Shown: positions 8,461 through 17,834 of the stretch, one piece after another
Layout of the letters: each line of letters begins with the position of its first letter
Position numbering within the stretch: position 1 is the stretch's first letter
From: Aeromonas jandaei
GTDB taxonomy: Bacteria; Pseudomonadota; Gammaproteobacteria; Enterobacterales; Aeromonadaceae
DNA length: 64,000 bases
Assembly (NCBI RefSeq): GCF_037890695.1
Contig: NZ_CP149571.1
Coordinates: 255,501-319,500 of the forward strand
Direction: 5' to 3'
Notes under the pieces: model-generated
What the model saw: the letters and a program-made list of their open reading frames with translations, nothing else
What the model was told of the DNA's origin: nothing
Database searches by the model: none
Position numbers and translations under genes: made by a program

Positions 8461-8502
8461 ATCATAGACATTTGCATATTTAAAAATCAGATAGCCATCA
8501 CA
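8461..8502 (-). promoter_or_regulatory. Candidate CRP-dependent promoter of nupC
   Basis: On the minus strand a -10 TATGAT lies at 8466-8461 with no good -35. Upstream, 8502-8487 reads TGTGATGGCTATCTGA, a CRP site with one perfect half (TGTGA) and a weak second half. Its centre falls about 41 bp before the predicted transcription start (~8454), the class II position. CRP control of nucleoside uptake genes is known in enterics. Confidence 0.42.
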
Positions 8503-8902
8503 ATCCTGCTCAATAATATGCATGCTAGATAATACAAACGTTTTTAAATTAATTAAGCAATAAAACCATATTAATCACGCAACATCACTACCAACAAACT
8601 CCATATAAAACATAATGATAGAAAATAAGCAGATGTAAGCGGCGATAGCGGCAGATATTTTCATATCATTTTCATAACAGCCGGTTAATTGCTCTACCCC
8701 CATTTGCGCCGTTTTTTCACCCGATAATTTAATCAGTTGATGCGAAAAACGTTTATCTGCGATGAATAATTAAAAACACGTTTAAAAAATGCCGGCAATT
8801 TACTCCAGGTCTCGCGTGTTTGTTACTTTGGCGACAAATGACCCCAAGATGACCCGATGCGGACCAGTCGTTCAAATTTCCGCCACATCCTGCGCTGGAT
8901 TC
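8503..8902. other. AT-rich intergenic region between nupC and dbpA
   Basis: About 400 bp with no supportable gene on either strand. It is notably AT-rich (8440-8800) compared with its surroundings. No tRNA, terminator or long repeat is visible. It separates the divergent nupC and dbpA promoters. Confidence 0.6.
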
Positions 8903-8911
8903 TGGTATGAT
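8903..8911 (+). promoter_or_regulatory. Extended -10 promoter for dbpA
   Basis: TG-G-TATGAT followed by GCGCGCC, 55 bp upstream of the dbpA start. A GC-rich discriminator after a near-consensus extended -10 suggests a growth-rate-linked promoter, by analogy only. Confidence 0.45.
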
Positions 8912-8965
8912 GCGCGCCCCTGGCGCCATGGCGCTGCCCGTTTTTCTCCGAAATAGAGCCTTTTT

Positions 8966-10345
8966 GTGAACAACAGCGAATTTAGCAGCCTGAACCTCTC
9001 CCCCGCCCTGCTCGAGAACCTCACCACTCTGGGTTATCTGCAGATGACCCCGATCCAGGCTCAGAGCCTGCCTCTGGTACTCGACGGCAAAGACTTGATC
9101 GCCAAGGCAAAAACCGGCAGCGGCAAGACCGCCGCCTTCGGCCTCGGCCTGCTCTCCAGCCTCGACGTCAACCGGCTCGAGGTACAGGCGCTGGTGCTCT
9201 GCCCGACTCGCGAACTGGCGGATCAGGTGGCGACCGAGATCCGTCGTCTCGCCAGCACCCTGCCCAACGTCAAGCTGGTGACCCTGTGCGGCGGCACTCC
9301 GACCGCACCGCAATCCGCCACCCTGAGCTTTGGCGCCCACATCGCCGTCGGCACCCCGGGCCGCATTCTCAAGCATCTGGAGCAGGGCACTCTGGAGCTG
9401 GACAGCCTCAAGACGCTGGTGCTGGATGAAGCAGACCGCATGCTGGACATGGGCTTTGGCGAAGATATCAACCGGGTCATCAGCCATGCCCCGCGCGACC
9501 GGCAGACACTGCTCTTCTCCGCCACCTATCCGGAAGGGATCGCCCAGATGAGCCGCGGCGTGCAGCGCAATCCGGTTGAGGTAAGCGTAGAGGCGCTCCA
9601 TGAAGAGAGCGCCATCGAACAGAAGCTCTATGAAGTACCGGCCGGTCAGCGCCTCGACGCCCTCACCTGGCTGCTGAGCCACTATCAGCCAAGCTCCTGC
9701 GTGGTGTTCTGCAACACCAAGCGGGCCTGCAGTGACGTGGCTGACCATCTGGCAGCCAAGGGCTTCTCGGCACTGGCGCTGAACGGCGATCTGGAGCAGC
9801 GTGAGCGGGATCAGGTGCTGGTGCGTTTTGCCAACGGCAGCGCCACCATTCTGGTCGCCACCGACGTGGCGGCTCGCGGCCTCGACATCAAGGAGCTGGG
9901 CGCCGTCATCAACTACGAGCTCACCTATGACCCGGAAGTGCACGTACACCGCATCGGTCGTACCGGCCGCGCCGGTCAGCAGGGTCTGGCCCTGAGCCTC
10001 TATCAGCCGAATGAAGCGCAGCGGGTAAACGTCATCGAGGAGTACCAGCAGGCACCTATGCCGCTGGGGGATCTCGATACCATCGGCCGTGCCATCAAGC
10101 CGCTGGCGCCGCAGATGGTGACCCTCTCCATCGATGCGGGCCGCAAGACCAAGGTGCGCGCTGGTGATATCCTGGGTGCCCTGACCGGTGAAGGCGGCAT
10201 TGCCGGCGCCGATGTGGGCAAGATCCAGATCTCCGAGCAGTACTCCTACGTCGCGGTCAAACAGAGCGTGGCCAAGGCTGCACTCAAGCGGCTGCAGGAA
10301 GGCAAGATCAAGGGTCGCAGCTACCGCGCCCGCAAACTGGGCTAA
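8966..10345 (+). CDS. dbpA: ATP-dependent 23S rRNA helicase DbpA
   Basis: A 459-residue DEAD-box RNA helicase that acts in 50S subunit assembly. Motifs in order: Q motif LGYLQMTPIQ, Walker A AKTGSGKT, PTRELADQ, TPGR, DEAD in VLDEADRMLDMGF, SAT in LLFSATYP, and the helicase C region with ATDVAARGLDIK and HRIGRTGRAGQ. The last ~75 residues (SIDAGRKTKVRAGDILGAL...GRSYRARKLG) form the RNA-recognition domain that in DbpA binds hairpin 92 of 23S rRNA, separating it from RhlE/SrmB-type helicases. The start is a GTG. Length matches the family (457 aa in E. coli). Confidence 0.94.
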   Translation: MNNSEFSSLNLSPALLENLTTLGYLQMTPIQAQSLPLVLDGKDLIAKAKTGSGKTAAFGLGLLSSLDVNRLEVQALVLCPTRELADQVATEIRRLASTLPNVKLVTLCGGTPTAPQSATLSFGAHIAVGTPGRILKHLEQGTLELDSLKTLVLDEADRMLDMGFGEDINRVISHAPRDRQTLLFSATYPEGIAQMSRGVQRNPVEVSVEALHEESAIEQKLYEVPAGQRLDALTWLLSHYQPSSCVVFCNTKRACSDVADHLAAKGFSALALNGDLEQRERDQVLVRFANGSATILVATDVAARGLDIKELGAVINYELTYDPEVHVHRIGRTGRAGQQGLALSLYQPNEAQRVNVIEEYQQAPMPLGDLDTIGRAIKPLAPQMVTLSIDAGRKTKVRAGDILGALTGEGGIAGADVGKIQISEQYSYVAVKQSVAKAALKRLQEGKIKGRSYRARKLG

Positions 10346-10363
10346 GGTTCATCCTGCCCGGAC

Positions 10364-10388
10364 ACAGGCGCCGTCACGGCGCCTGTTT
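10364..10388 (+). terminator. Rho-independent terminator after dbpA
   Basis: Perfect 9-bp stem ACAGGCGCC / GGCGCCTGT around GTCAC, ending in a short T run, 19 bp after the dbpA stop. Confidence 0.75.
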
Positions 10389-10426
10389 CATATCCATCAA
10401 TGCCGCTATCCGGCCAGAGAGACAAC

Positions 10427-10717
10427 ATGCCCCGGACAACCCAGCCAGCCGTCAGCTGCCAGAATTGCGAAGCCTGCTGCTGCCGTCTCGAAGTGATGAT
10501 CATTACCGATACCGGCGTGCCGGATCGCTATATCGAGGAGCGGGAAGGCGAGGTGCCGGTTATGCATCGGCTGGAAGATGGCTGGTGCGCGGCGCTCGAC
10601 CGCAACACCATGATGTGCCGCATCTATGAAGTCAGGCCGCTGATCTGCCGCGATTTCGAGATGGGGGAACCCGACTGCATCGACGAGCGGGACAAGTGGT
10701 TTATCAACCTCAGCTGA
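10427..10717 (+). CDS. YkgJ-family cysteine-cluster protein
   Basis: A 96-residue cytoplasmic protein with the CxxCC-type cluster of the YkgJ/UPF0153 family. It has NCEACCCRLEV near the N terminus, then WCAALDRNTMMCRIYEVRPLICRDFEMGEPDC. The cysteines probably bind zinc or an iron-sulfur cluster; function is not known. The ATG at 10427 is chosen because a GAGAGA stretch lies just upstream. An earlier in-frame ATG at 10400 has no ribosome-binding site. Confidence 0.8.
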   Translation: MPRTTQPAVSCQNCEACCCRLEVMIITDTGVPDRYIEEREGEVPVMHRLEDGWCAALDRNTMMCRIYEVRPLICRDFEMGEPDCIDERDKWFINLS

Positions 10718-10735
10718 CGTGAGTGGATCGGCTGC

Positions 10736-11128
10736 TCACACTTCGCAGAGCGATAGCTCCTGATCCAGCCAGCGAATGGCAGCCCCCTCCTGCTCGAAAT
10801 AGTGCACCGCCCGAAACGGCAGGCCTTTGAAGATTTGATCAGCCAGATAGCGCTTGAATCCCCCCGACAGCACAACCGCCAGAAAGAGACAGCCGTTCTC
10901 GGCACACCAGCCAAACTGGCGGCGAAAACGGCTCAGCACCTCAGGCCCGGCCGCTTCAAACTCGGTCGCCACCTCGACGATTCCCCAGGGATGCGCCGCC
11001 AACCCGGTCAGCTCACGGGCAAAGTGCGCTTCATAGGCGGCGGCCCCCGCCAGATTGAAGGGGCCGCTCGGCCGGCAGATCATCATCTGCCCCCTGCGTT
11101 CCATCTCGAATTGACCGTGCGGCTGCAT
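10736..11128 (-). CDS. Uncharacterised small protein, possibly SpoIIAA/STAS-like
   Basis: A 130-residue soluble protein, convergent with the YkgJ-type gene. The start of the fold (HGQFEMERRGQMMICRPSGPFNLAGAAAYEAHF) alternates strands and a helix in a way reminiscent of SpoIIAA/STAS-like proteins. The middle (WGIVEVATEFEAAGPEVLSRF) and the C terminus (FKRYLADQIFKGLPFRAVHYFEQEGAAIRWLDQ) fit that loosely. The ATG at 11128 is preferred to an extension reaching 11269, because the extra 47 residues look unlike protein. No function is claimed. Confidence 0.65.
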   Translation of the reverse strand: MQPHGQFEMERRGQMMICRPSGPFNLAGAAAYEAHFARELTGLAAHPWGIVEVATEFEAAGPEVLSRFRRQFGWCAENGCLFLAVVLSGGFKRYLADQIFKGLPFRAVHYFEQEGAAIRWLDQELSLCEV

Positions 11129-11395
11129 CCTTGCGTCCCTCTTTTTATTGGCATCCGAAATCGGATTGTTACCATAACGTAATAATTTATATGGGAAAGT
11201 CCAGATAAATCCGGTCTCCCCCCAACCCTTCCCGAGCGGGTTATGTCGCGAATATCCCGCTGGCGGCACCGTCTCGCATGGTCAGACGAATAGCCAGAAT
11301 GTGTGATTGCAGTTAACGAAACGTTGCTGCTATTATCCGCGCCACCACAAACCTTCCACCTACAGAAATGTTTGAACACTCAACAAGGACGGGCA

Positions 11396-12790
11396 ATGAA
11401 AAGCAGGGATTCTAACCACTACCAGCGGATCTGGCGCTGGCACTTCTATGCAGGGCTCTTTGTCGCCCCCTTTCTGATCCTGCTGTCACTGACCGGGATC
11501 GTCTATCTGTTCAAACCCCAGCTCGACAACCTGATGTATCCCGAGCTGATGAAGGTTACCCCCGCCAGTCAAACCCTGAGTGCCGACCAGCTGCTGGCCA
11601 AGGCGATGATCGCCATGCCGGACGCCAGCCTGCGCAAATATCTGCCGCCCGCCAGCCCGGATGCCAGCGCCCAGTTCATCGTCAATCAGGGGGATCGCGA
11701 ACTGACCCTGTTCCTCGATCCCGCCAGCGGCGCCCTGCTCGGTACCATGGATAACAAGTGGAATCTGCAGGCGGTCGCTCGCGCTCTGCACGCCGAGCTG
11801 CTGCTCGGCAAAACGGGAGATCGGCTGATCGAGCTGGCAGCAGGCTGGGGCATTGTGTTGCTGTTGAGCGGACTCTATCTCTGGTGGCCGCGCAAGGGGC
11901 CCGGCGTGGGCGGTATTCTCTGGCCCAGAGTCAACCAGCGTGGCCGCCTCTGGTGGCGCGATCTGCACGCCGTTATCGGCTTCTGGGGCGCAGGTTTCCT
12001 GCTGCTATTGCTGTTAAGCGGCATGACCTGGACCGGCTTCTGGGGCGACCAGTTTGCCGCAGTCTGGAACCGCTTCCCGGCCGCCATGTGGAACGAGGTG
12101 CCCAAATCGGCACCGCTGGCCCGCAGCCTGAATCAGGCCCACGAGCAGACCGTCCCCTGGGCGGTGGAGAACACCCCCATGCCCAGCTCGCAGCCGGTTG
12201 ATGAGGGGCACGATCACGGCGCCATGAACCACGGCGAGCACGAGGGAATGGTGATGGCCAGCCAGCGGATCCCGCTGCAACAGGTGGTGGATATCTCCAC
12301 TGCCCGGAAGGTGAGTCCGGGGTACAGCATCACCCCGCCGGTCGGCACCACCGGTGTCTATACCATCGCGATCTTTGCCGATGACCCGCGCAACGACGCT
12401 ACCCTGCATATCGATCAATACAGTGGCAAGGTGCTGGCCGATGTGCGCTGGCAGGATTACGGCCCGGTCGCCAAAACGGTGGAGAGTGGCGTCATGCTGC
12501 ACATGGGCAAGCTCTACGGCTGGCCCCACCAGCTTGCCATGCTGCTCATCTGCCTGATGGTGCTGGCCAGCGCCGTGAGCGGTCTCTGGATCTGGTGGTG
12601 CCGCCGCCCGCAGGGCCGTCTCGCCGCACCGCCGCTGCCCGCCAAACTTCCGCCGATGCGTGGCGCCATCACCCTGCTGATCCTGCTGGGCATTGCCTTC
12701 CCGCTGGTGGGCGCCTCGCTGGTCGCCATCTGGCTGCTGGATACCCTGCTCTTCTCCCGCCGGACTCCGGCGCTTGCCAAGGCCAGCTGA
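11396..12790 (+). CDS. PepSY-associated TM helix protein
   Basis: A 464-residue inner-membrane protein of the PepSY_TM family. The first helix (WHFYAGLFVAPFLILLSLTGIVYLF) carries the typical WHFYAGLFVAPF signature. Helices follow near 145-165, 195-215, 380-400 and 425-445, with periplasmic PepSY-like loops. One loop has a His-rich EGHDHGAMNHGEHEG stretch that could bind metal. The family is often linked to iron or copper handling, with a proposed role in ferric reduction or siderophore processing. AAGGAC precedes the ATG. No clear Fur box is visible. It ends at a strong bidirectional terminator. Confidence 0.85.
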   Translation: MKSRDSNHYQRIWRWHFYAGLFVAPFLILLSLTGIVYLFKPQLDNLMYPELMKVTPASQTLSADQLLAKAMIAMPDASLRKYLPPASPDASAQFIVNQGDRELTLFLDPASGALLGTMDNKWNLQAVARALHAELLLGKTGDRLIELAAGWGIVLLLSGLYLWWPRKGPGVGGILWPRVNQRGRLWWRDLHAVIGFWGAGFLLLLLLSGMTWTGFWGDQFAAVWNRFPAAMWNEVPKSAPLARSLNQAHEQTVPWAVENTPMPSSQPVDEGHDHGAMNHGEHEGMVMASQRIPLQQVVDISTARKVSPGYSITPPVGTTGVYTIAIFADDPRNDATLHIDQYSGKVLADVRWQDYGPVAKTVESGVMLHMGKLYGWPHQLAMLLICLMVLASAVSGLWIWWCRRPQGRLAAPPLPAKLPPMRGAITLLILLGIAFPLVGASLVAIWLLDTLLFSRRTPALAKAS

Positions 12791-12809
12791 GCTGCCTCGA
12801 TAACGATCA

Positions 12810-12837
12810 AAAAGGGCTCCCGTTCGGGAGCCCTTTT
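12810..12837. terminator. Bidirectional terminator between the PepSY-TM gene and menA
   Basis: Stem AAAAGGGCTCCCG / CGGGAGCCCTTTT with a TT centre, between convergent genes. Confidence 0.88.
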
Positions 12838-12865
12838 CATTTATCGCCGTTCCATCCAGTAAGTC

Positions 12866-13771
12866 TCAGGAGAGCGCCAACCCGATGGAGAGCAGCAGGC
12901 TGAACAGAAATGCGCTGATGGCAGTCTTCTTGAGGGCACCGGTCAGCACCTCGCCATCGAAGCTTTCGCGCAGGGTTCTGGCGGCATCGGTGAGCGGCTT
13001 CATGGCGGGCAGGAAGATCCACGGCCAGAAGCTGGCGGGCTGGGTCAGGATAAAGGCGATGGTCGCCAGCAGCGCCGCCCCCAGCAGAACCCAGTGATAG
13101 GCGATGGCACGATTGCGGCCAAGGCGTACTGCCAGAGTGATCTTGCCGCTGGCGGCATCGGTCTCGATATCGCGCACATTGTTGATGTTGAGCACCGCGG
13201 TCGCCAGCAGGCCACAGGCTGTCGCAGGGAGCAGCAGATCCAGCTCCAGCGTCTTGGTAAAGAGGTAGTAGGAGCCAAGTACCCCGAGCAGGCCAAAGAA
13301 GAGGAACACCGAGATATCGCCAAAACCGCGGTAGCCATAGGGAGTCTTGCCAACCGTGTAGGTCACTGCAGCGACAATGGCCGCCCCCCCCAGCACCACA
13401 AAGGTGAGGATCTGCAACCACTGGCCACCAAAGGCGCAACCGAGCAGCAGCAGGCCGCTGGCCACCGCCGCCAGCGCGGTCAGCGCCATCGCCACGCACA
13501 TCTGCTTGCGGGTGATCAGGCCGGAAACGACTGCCCGTTGTGGCCCGATCCGCTCACCGTTGTCGGCACCGGAGACCGCATCGCCATAGTCGTTGGCCAG
13601 ATTGGAGAGGATCTGCAGCAGGATGGCGGTCAGCAGGGAGAGCGCCATGATGGTGCCATCGAAAGCACCGCGGCTGGCAGCCAGCCCGGAGCCCAGCAGG
13701 ATGGAGGAGCAGGCGAGCGGCAAGGTGCGCAAACGCGCCGCCAGCAACCAAACAGATACGTTATTTGTCAT
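12866..13771 (-). CDS. menA: 1,4-dihydroxy-2-naphthoate polyprenyltransferase
   Basis: A 301-residue UbiA-superfamily membrane enzyme that attaches the polyprenyl tail to 1,4-dihydroxy-2-naphthoate, giving demethylmenaquinone. About eight helices are visible. The first prenyl-diphosphate/Mg2+ motif is NLANDYGDAVSGAD, and the second acidic motif is NNVRDIETDAASGK. Length is normal for MenA. It is divergent from menF, with 207 bp between, so the men genes are split over two transcripts reading away from each other. Confidence 0.92.
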   Translation of the reverse strand: MTNNVSVWLLAARLRTLPLACSSILLGSGLAASRGAFDGTIMALSLLTAILLQILSNLANDYGDAVSGADNGERIGPQRAVVSGLITRKQMCVAMALTALAAVASGLLLLGCAFGGQWLQILTFVVLGGAAIVAAVTYTVGKTPYGYRGFGDISVFLFFGLLGVLGSYYLFTKTLELDLLLPATACGLLATAVLNINNVRDIETDAASGKITLAVRLGRNRAIAYHWVLLGAALLATIAFILTQPASFWPWIFLPAMKPLTDAARTLRESFDGEVLTGALKKTAISAFLFSLLLSIGLALS

Positions 13772-13925
13772 ATTGTGATGGCCAAACTATCGGATATTGA
13801 TCGGATTAAGGGTTATCGAACCGGATTTGGGTATACTTGGCCCCTGAGAGTGCAGCACCCTCGGGCGATTTACATGGACGAATGGGCAGATAATATATAG
13901 GAAATCATCGCCTTTGGCATAAACC

Positions 13926-13953
13926 TACGGCATCCCGCTGCGGGATCGGCCGT
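13926..13953 (+). promoter_or_regulatory. Hairpin / dyad upstream of menF
   Basis: ATCCCGC-T-GCGGGAT (13932-13946) is a perfect 7-bp dyad, extended by ACGGC and GCCGT on the outside with two unpaired bases. It lies 26 bp before the menF ATG, with no T run, so it could be an operator or leader hairpin rather than a terminator. Confidence 0.4.
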
Positions 13954-13978
13954 TACTATCCGGCTCAGACAAGAATCC

Positions 13979-15298
13979 ATGTTGGCTCAGACCCATATCA
14001 AGCAACAACTGGACGCCCTGCGTCACAGCAAGGCCAGCGGCTTCGTGCGGCTGCGCGTGACGTTCGAGATCCGCTCTTTTCTGAGCTGGCTCGCGGCGCA
14101 AACCCTCTATCCGCGTATCTATTGGCATGCCCGTGGCCAGAGCAGCCCCGAATATGTCGCGCTGGGCGCCATTCAGGAGCTGACTGCGCCGGAAGATATC
14201 CGTCAGGTATGCAGCAACACGGCAGAGCCCCATGATGACAGCCCCCGCTACTATGGCGGTCTGGCGTTCGACCCGACCCAGCCGGGCTGGCAGGGCTTTG
14301 GCGCCTGCCGTTTCGTACTGCCGCGCATCGAGCTGGTGCGCCGCGGCGAGTGCGTCAGCCTCTGCCTCAACCTCTGGCTGACCGGCGACAATCTGGAGCA
14401 GGAGCTGCACGCGGCCGAAACCGCCCTCGATGCGCTGCAACCGGAAGCGCCGCTGCCCCCGCTGCAAAAACAGCGCTGGCATCGTCACGACTGCCCCGGC
14501 CCCGAGCGCTGGCAGACGCTGGTGGAGCGCGTCACCGCCCCCGACTTTCAGGCCAGCACCCCCAAGGTGGTGTTGTCGCGCGAAAGCGTGCTGACCAGCC
14601 AGCACGACGCCGGCCAGATCAATCCCTGGGCCATGCTGGATCAGTGGGCCAACCACGCACAGGATTGCTTCCACTTCGGTTTCCAATTCTCTCCAGAGCA
14701 AGCCTTTATCGCCTGCTCCCCCGAGCGGCTCTACCGCCGCGAGGAGCGTCACCTCTTTACCGAGGCGCTGGCGGGCACCATTCGCCGCTCCGGCGACGAG
14801 GCGACCGATGAAGCGCTGGCCACCGAGCTGCTCACCGACAGCAAAAACCGGCTGGAGAACCGGCTGGTTCACGCCGACATCCTGAGCCGACTGGCGCCAC
14901 TGGCCCACGATGCCACCCTGACCGAGCCGCGCATTCTCAAACTGCGGCTGCTGCAACACCTCAAGTGCGATATCGAGGCAGAACTCAAGCCCGGCGTCTG
15001 CGACTGGCAACTGCTCGACGCCCTCCACCCGACTCCGGCGGTGGGCGGTGCCCCGCGCGAGGCGGCGCTCGCCTTTATCCGCGAGTTCGAACCCTACGAG
15101 CGCGGCTGGTACGCCGGCGCCTGCGGCATGCTGAGCCGGGAGACCTCGGAGTTTTCGGTCGCCATCCGCAGCGCCCGCATCCAGCCCGGCAGCGTCACCC
15201 TGTTTGCAGGTGCCGGCATCGTCGCCGGTTCCGAGCCTGCCGCAGAGTGGGCCGAGCTCGACAACAAGATCGCCAATGTGCTCTCCCTGCTGGGATAG
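13979..15298 (+). CDS. menF: Menaquinone-specific isochorismate synthase
   Basis: A 439-residue chorismate-utilising enzyme that converts chorismate to isochorismate, the first step to menaquinone. The C-terminal half has the family core: FSPEQAFIACSPERLYRR, EALAGTIRRSG, LHPTPAVGGAPREAAL and the end region EFSVAIRSARIQPGSVTLFAGAGIV with AEWAELDNKIAN. The N-terminal third is more divergent, as is usual. Length is close to E. coli MenF (431). menD follows after 32 bp. Confidence 0.92.
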   Translation: MLAQTHIKQQLDALRHSKASGFVRLRVTFEIRSFLSWLAAQTLYPRIYWHARGQSSPEYVALGAIQELTAPEDIRQVCSNTAEPHDDSPRYYGGLAFDPTQPGWQGFGACRFVLPRIELVRRGECVSLCLNLWLTGDNLEQELHAAETALDALQPEAPLPPLQKQRWHRHDCPGPERWQTLVERVTAPDFQASTPKVVLSRESVLTSQHDAGQINPWAMLDQWANHAQDCFHFGFQFSPEQAFIACSPERLYRREERHLFTEALAGTIRRSGDEATDEALATELLTDSKNRLENRLVHADILSRLAPLAHDATLTEPRILKLRLLQHLKCDIEAELKPGVCDWQLLDALHPTPAVGGAPREAALAFIREFEPYERGWYAGACGMLSRETSEFSVAIRSARIQPGSVTLFAGAGIVAGSEPAAEWAELDNKIANVLSLLG

Positions 15299-15330
15299 TC
15301 ATTCACCCTTTTCACGCCACGAGAGCCCCT

Positions 15331-17080
15331 ATGCCCACCCGTAAAGAGCCAGCCAGCGAAGTGTTTGCCTGCCGCCCGTTTTCAAATCAGCACGCCACCT
15401 TCAACCATGTCTGGCTCCTCCCTGTTGCTGGAGGAGCTCTTTCGCCTCGGCGTGCGCGATCTGGTGCTGGCTCCCGGCTCCCGCTCCGCGCCGCTGACCA
15501 TGGCGGCTGCGGCACATCAGGGCTTTCGCCGCCACCTGCACTTTGACGAGCGTGGTCTCGGCTTTATGGCGCTCGGGCTGGCCAAGGGGAGCTATCGCCC
15601 GGTGGCGGTGATCATGACCTCGGGCACCGCAGTGGCCAACCTCTGGCCCGCGGTGGCCGAGGCCCAGCTCACCGGCGTGCCGCTGATTATTCTCTCCGCC
15701 GATCGCCCCCACGAGCTTATCGACAACGGCGCCAATCAGGCGATCGACCAGCAGGGGATCTTCGGCCGCTACCCCGTCTATCAGCAGAACCTGCCAAGCC
15801 CCACTCCGACCATTCCGGCAGCGTTTGTGCTGAGTTCGGTAGATCAAGCCTTGGCCAGGCAGGCACTCACCCCCGGGGTGGTGCACTTCAACTGCATGTA
15901 CCCCGAGCCTCTCTACCCGGGTGAACACTATCAGGATTTCTCCGACTATCTGGCCCCCCTCGGCAACTGGCTCGGCTCGCAGACGCCCTGGAGCCCGTGG
16001 CAACAGAGCGAGCCGAGCTGCCCCCCTCAGGCAGAGTGGGAAAACTTTCGGCAAAAACGCGGCATCGTTGTTGCCGGTCGCATTACCGACCCGCAGCAAG
16101 CAGAGGCTGCCGCCGAGCTGGCGGAGCGGCTTGGCTGGCCGCTGCTGGCCGATATCCAGAGCCAGCTGCGCTTCGATCGCCGCAATCTGATCGAGCTGGA
16201 TCTCGCCCTCAACAATGCAGCCGTGGCCGTCGAGCTGGGCCGTGCTGAGGTGCTGCTGCAATTTGGTGCCCGACTGGTCTCCAAGCGCCTTGGCCAGTTC
16301 ATCAAGCAGCAGGCGTGGCACGACTACTGGCTGGTGGACCCGCAGCCGGCGCGGCTCGATCCCGACTACCGGCTGCGCAACCGCCTGCTCTGCAGTGCCG
16401 GCGCTTTTGCCTCTGCCCATCCGGTCACGGCCAGCAAGGCTCCCTGGCATCGGTTGCCAACTCTGCTGCAGCCGGTCGGTCAGGCAATAGCCGCCGCCTG
16501 CGATCGCTTTTCAGAGCTCGGAGTCTGCCATCGCATCAATAGCCTTATCGAGGGGCAGCTCTTTGTCGGCAACAGCATGCCGGCTCGGCTGATGGACATG
16601 CTCGGCGAAACAGGCAAGGGGCCGAGCCGGGTGATGACCAACCGCGGCGCCTCCGGCATCGACGGCCTCATCGCCACCGCTTACGGATTTGCGCAAAGCA
16701 GCAACCTACCCACCACCCTGCTGATCGGCGATCTGAGCGCCCTGCACGATCTCAACAGCCTGGCCCTGCTCAGCAAGGCGAGCCAGCCGCTGGTGGTGAT
16801 CCTGCTCAACAATGATGGCGGCAGCATCTTTCGCCTGTTGCCGGTGCCCACCGAAGGGGAGCTGCTGGAGAGCTACTACCGGCTGCCCCACGGCCTCGGC
16901 TTTGAACATGCCGCAGCCATGTTTGGCCTCGCCTACCGCGCGCCGACGACCCTGGCCGGGTTCGAGCAGGAGTACGGTTTGGCCCTCAAGGGTGGCGTTA
17001 CCCTGATCGAGATCAGGGTACCGAGCGAGCAGGTGGCCGATGATCTCAAGGCATTGGGAGCCACCATCCGTGAGCTGTAA
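15331..17080 (+). CDS. menD: SEPHCHC synthase MenD, with a +1 frameshift near its start
   Basis: Thiamine-diphosphate enzyme that joins 2-oxoglutarate and isochorismate. The main frame carries [30 protein letters not shown], the catalytic-region [12 protein letters not shown] with [10 protein letters not shown], and the ThDP site [10 protein letters not shown] and [16 protein letters not shown]...NNDGGSIF. The natural start appears to be ATG 15331 ([20 protein letters not shown], then HATFNHVW), but one extra base at about 15412-15416 moves it out of frame. Removing it gives [18 protein letters not shown], matching the FNxxW start of other MenD proteins, and 582 residues. As written, expression would need the ATG at 15407 (no Shine-Dalgarno) or a non-ATG start. 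Confidence 0.88.
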
Positions 17081-17834
17081 CGACACACCGCTGGTTCTGC
17101 TGCACGGTCTGCTCGGCGATGCAAACGACTGGCAACCGGTCATTGACCGCCTGCCCGGCCACCACTGCATTGCCCTCGACCTGCCGGGTCACGGCCAGCA
17201 TCACGAGCTGCGGGTCAACGACTTCGAGCAGAGTCACCAGTGGCTGTGCCGCGAGCTCGCCAGTCGCGGTATCGAGCGCTACCTGCTGGTCGGCTACTCG
17301 CTGGGCGGACGACTGGCCCTCTACCACGCCAGCCGTGAGCCGGCGGGGCTGTTGGGACTGCTGCTGGAGAACTGCCACCCGGGGCTGCCAGCCGGTGAGT
17401 GGGCCGCCCGCATCGCCCACGATGAGAGCTGGGCAGGGCGCTTCGAGCGCGAGCCTCTGGCTGACGTGCTGGCCGACTGGTATCGGCAGGGGGTGTTTGC
17501 CGATCTCGACGAGGCGGCCCGCGCCCGCCAGATCGCTCGCCGCCTTGGCAACGACGGCAAGGCCGTGGCCGCCATGCTGCGCGCCACCTCCCTTGGCAAG
17601 CAGCCGGATCTCGCTTCCTGGCTGGCGCAAGGCGAGTTGCCTGTCACTTATGTCAGCGGCAAGCGGGATCACAAATTCCATCAGCTGGCTTGCCTCATGG
17701 CGAGTCAGCATCGCAAAATCAACCACTTGGAGCTGGATGGCGGCCATAACCTGCATGCCCACCAGCCCGAGGCTTTTGCCCGACTCCTTGCGGAGTGGGT
17801 CAACCAACAACAAGAAGAGAAGAGTCATGATTGA
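17070..17834 (+). CDS. menH: SHCHC synthase MenH (alpha/beta hydrolase)
   Basis: A 254-residue alpha/beta-hydrolase-fold enzyme that removes pyruvate from SEPHCHC to give SHCHC. Motifs: oxyanion-hole [12 protein letters not shown], nucleophile elbow [23 protein letters not shown], and the late catalytic His in [18 protein letters not shown]. The start is taken as the GTG at 17070, preceded by GGGAG. It overlaps the end of menD by 11 bp, pointing to translational coupling. An ATG 30 bases upstream would make a longer overlap. Length is normal. Confidence 0.9.
   Translation: MSCNDTPLVLLHGLLGDANDWQPVIDRLPGHHCIALDLPGHGQHHELRVNDFEQSHQWLCRELASRGIERYLLVGYSLGGRLALYHASREPAGLLGLLLENCHPGLPAGEWAARIAHDESWAGRFEREPLADVLADWYRQGVFADLDEAARARQIARRLGNDGKAVAAMLRATSLGKQPDLASWLAQGELPVTYVSGKRDHKFHQLACLMASQHRKINHLELDGGHNLHAHQPEAFARLLAEWVNQQQEEKSHD

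Noticed and set aside
13094..13900. Open frame on the plus strand opposite menA (268 codons)
   Set aside because: Shadow of menA, rich in Gln/Gly/Arg and lacking a ribosome-binding site.
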